DNA of 8,808 nt from Alphaproteobacteria bacterium (lineage in GTDB: Bacteria > Pseudomonadota > Alphaproteobacteria > Thalassobaculales > Thalassobaculaceae), in assembly GCA_028822575.1 (NCBI GenBank), contig JAPKDN010000095.1, positions 1-8,808 of the forward strand, in the 5' to 3' direction. The notes beneath the pieces were generated by a model, which saw only the letters and a list, made by a program, of their open reading frames with translations, was not told the origin of the DNA and made no database searches. Both the position numbers and the translations under genes were made by a program. Below are positions 7,565 to 8,808 of this stretch, one piece after another; position 1 is the stretch's first letter, and each line of letters opens with the position of its first letter.

Positions 7565-8144
7565 CACAAGGGCATAACCTCGATACTCCGCGATGTTTTA
7601 GCCGCCGTAATTAAGTTTCTCCAGCCGGTGCAAATAGAGGAATTACGGGGGCCGGCCCCACTGCTCCATCCCCGCGAGCGCAAGAAAATACCAAACCGGC
7701 GAATAAAGGTCGCCGGGGCAAAAGTAGATGCGGCCTCGACATACAGTCCTACCGTCCTTCCGCTCGAATACGGCCGCTCCGGGAAAGTTCGCGTGATGGC
7801 CCATCCCACAATGATAGACCATCTAATCGCCGCCTAGATACGAGGCTATCCTGAATATCTGGTGGATCCTTGGAAACTAGCAAGATGACCATCGCGTCAT
7901 CAAGGTAACCCAGCGCGCCGTTGATACCGTCGGCCTACAACCTTCAATACCGGCATCCCGGGCCCTCATAGTGGATCACCATCAGCTTATCCAGGCCCCC
8001 GAACAACTCCGACAGACATGCGGCTCCGGTGGTGGTTTGAAGCGCGTAATCCTTGGTCACGATATCTCCTGCCTCGTGGCGCACCGCTGCGATCTGGCAG
8101 GTTTTCTAAATAATTTCGAAATCAAGCTTCTCGGCTTCGGTCAT
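7565..8144 (-). pseudogene. DUF899 (thioredoxin-like) family protein, multiply disrupted
   Basis: The gene starts with ATG at 8142-8144 behind a good ribosome binding site (GAGGAGG, minus strand, 8153-8159). It reads MTEAEKLDFEII, stop, KTCQIAAVRHEAGDIVTKDY, ALQTTTGAACLSELFGGLDK, LMVIHYEGPGCRY, stop, RL, stop, ADGINGALGYLDDAM, VILLVSKDPPD. The stops are at 8106-8108, 7944-7946 and 7935-7937. The last two fall where relatives read CRYCTLWADGING, consistent with Cys to TGA and Trp to TAG changes. The C-terminal part is in another frame from about 7804: HANFPGAAVFERKDG, IYFCPGDLYSPVWYFLAL, AGMEQWGRPP, stop, FLYLHRLEKLNYGG, stop, NIAEYRGYALV. The middle is shorter than the family by about 40 residues. 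At least five inactivating stops plus a frameshift make this a clear pseudogene. The molecular function of DUF899 is poorly known. Confidence 0.82.
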
Positions 8145-8194
8145 ATCAAATACCTCCTCGGCAACGGACACACCGCTCCATTGTCGCCAGTCGA

Positions 8195-8808
8195 CTATAC
8201 CTTCTGACCCATTTTTTCTGAAAGATATCCATCGATTAGCCCAAGCAGTATTTGCCACCCAAAGCTCGGGCCGTGTCCAGCATGGGCAGTATCAATCGGC
8301 CACCCACGCAAGCCGGCCATGCTTTTGACGCAATCATCGACATTGGAGCTGCCAAGCCCATTCAGCAACGGGCCGTCATAGACACAACAGCCAGCGAACA
8401 CCGTTCCGCTGGCGCATTCCCAAACGCGAATGGACCCTGGTGAGAGACCGGGCCAACGCAGGATCGCAAACCGCCAATCACCGAGATCCACGACATCCCC
8501 TTCATCGACAATCCTGATCACCCTGGCCCTTTCAACAGGTAGGCGCCAGGATCGTAACCGGCATGCGGCAGGGCTGTGATCATGCATTGATCGAGATGGC
8601 CCAGATAACCAACGCGGTTGAGGCAGGTGGCAAATGTCAGGTCGTCAAGATAGAGACTATTGGATGGAGAGCTTGATCGAAGATCATTGTCTTCAAGGCA
8701 ATGCACCAGGCACACTTCGAACTCGTGATGACCGCCGATATTATCGCCATGGGTATGAACGGCACAGGCGACAACAGGATTGTCGATCAGATAAACGGCC
8801 GCGTCACA
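8195..8808 (-). pseudogene. Metallo-beta-lactamase-fold hydrolase, frameshifted and lacking metal ligands; cut by window edge
   Basis: The N-terminal part at the right edge reads AAVYLIDNPVVACAVHTHGD, NIGGHHEFEVCLVH, up to ITALPHAGYDPGAYLLKGPG, and stops with TGA at 8518. The C-terminal part continues in another frame, RVIRIVDEGDVVDLGDWRFA, ILRWPGLSPGSIRVWE, ASGTVFAGCCVYDGPLLNGL, AHAGHGPSFGWQILLGLIDGYL, ending at 8195. Joining the frames near 8530 gives one continuous MBL-fold protein. Metal positions are damaged: the HxHxDH motif reads HTHGDN, LPGHSPGS reads WPGLSPGS, and the FSGD motif reads FAGC. Only the last His (AHAGHG) is kept. Loss of ligands in addition to a frameshift argues for real decay rather than a sequencing error. 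It lies 50 bp upstream of the DUF899 pseudogene on the same strand. The substrate is unknown. Confidence 0.75.

Noticed and set aside
7555..7606. ACGGCG and CGCCGT arms after the D-lactate dehydrogenase stop as a terminator.
   Set aside because: The arms are only 6 bases, far apart, and no T-tract follows.

Overview
The window reads as a piece of an alphaproteobacterial chromosome, possibly Rhodospirillales-like. This is inferred from the style of DnaE2, ImuB, the DjlA-like protein and the D-lactate dehydrogenase, and from LexA-type half-sites resembling GTTC-N7-GTTC. Four genes are intact or open: dnaE2 (cut by the left edge), imuB, a TerB/J-domain gene and a Rieske oxygenase gene, all on the minus strand. 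A fifth, an FAD-dependent D-lactate dehydrogenase gene, is intact on the plus strand. The rest is largely decayed coding sequence.

Left part (1-2832), mutagenic repair: imuB and dnaE2 form a tight minus-strand pair 19 bp apart, the known partners of damage-induced translesion synthesis. No imuA lies in front of imuB. Instead a short AT-rich promoter with four LexA-like half-sites at 11-bp steps sits on the imuB start codon. The PHP domain of DnaE2 appears to carry an in-frame insertion of about 70 residues whose DNA holds two hairpins.

Middle (2907-5382): a DjlA-like co-chaperone gene, then a Rieske non-heme iron oxygenase gene with all metal ligands. Just upstream of the Rieske gene is a frameshifted PilZ-domain gene whose second-half frame overlaps the Rieske start by ATGA.

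Region 5383-6150 has no intact gene. It holds a fossil of the N-terminal part of an IS5-type transposase and an AT-rich hairpin.

Right part (6151-8808): the intact D-lactate dehydrogenase gene, followed by two converging minus-strand pseudogenes. One is a DUF899 (thioredoxin-like) gene with several stops, a frameshift and an internal deletion. The other is a metallo-beta-lactamase-fold hydrolase gene that has a frameshift and has lost metal ligands. Four decayed genes in about 4 kb, next to well-preserved ones, suggest a genome losing genes, as in a recent host-associated or niche-restricted lineage. I see no tRNA, rRNA, CRISPR array or complete mobile element.
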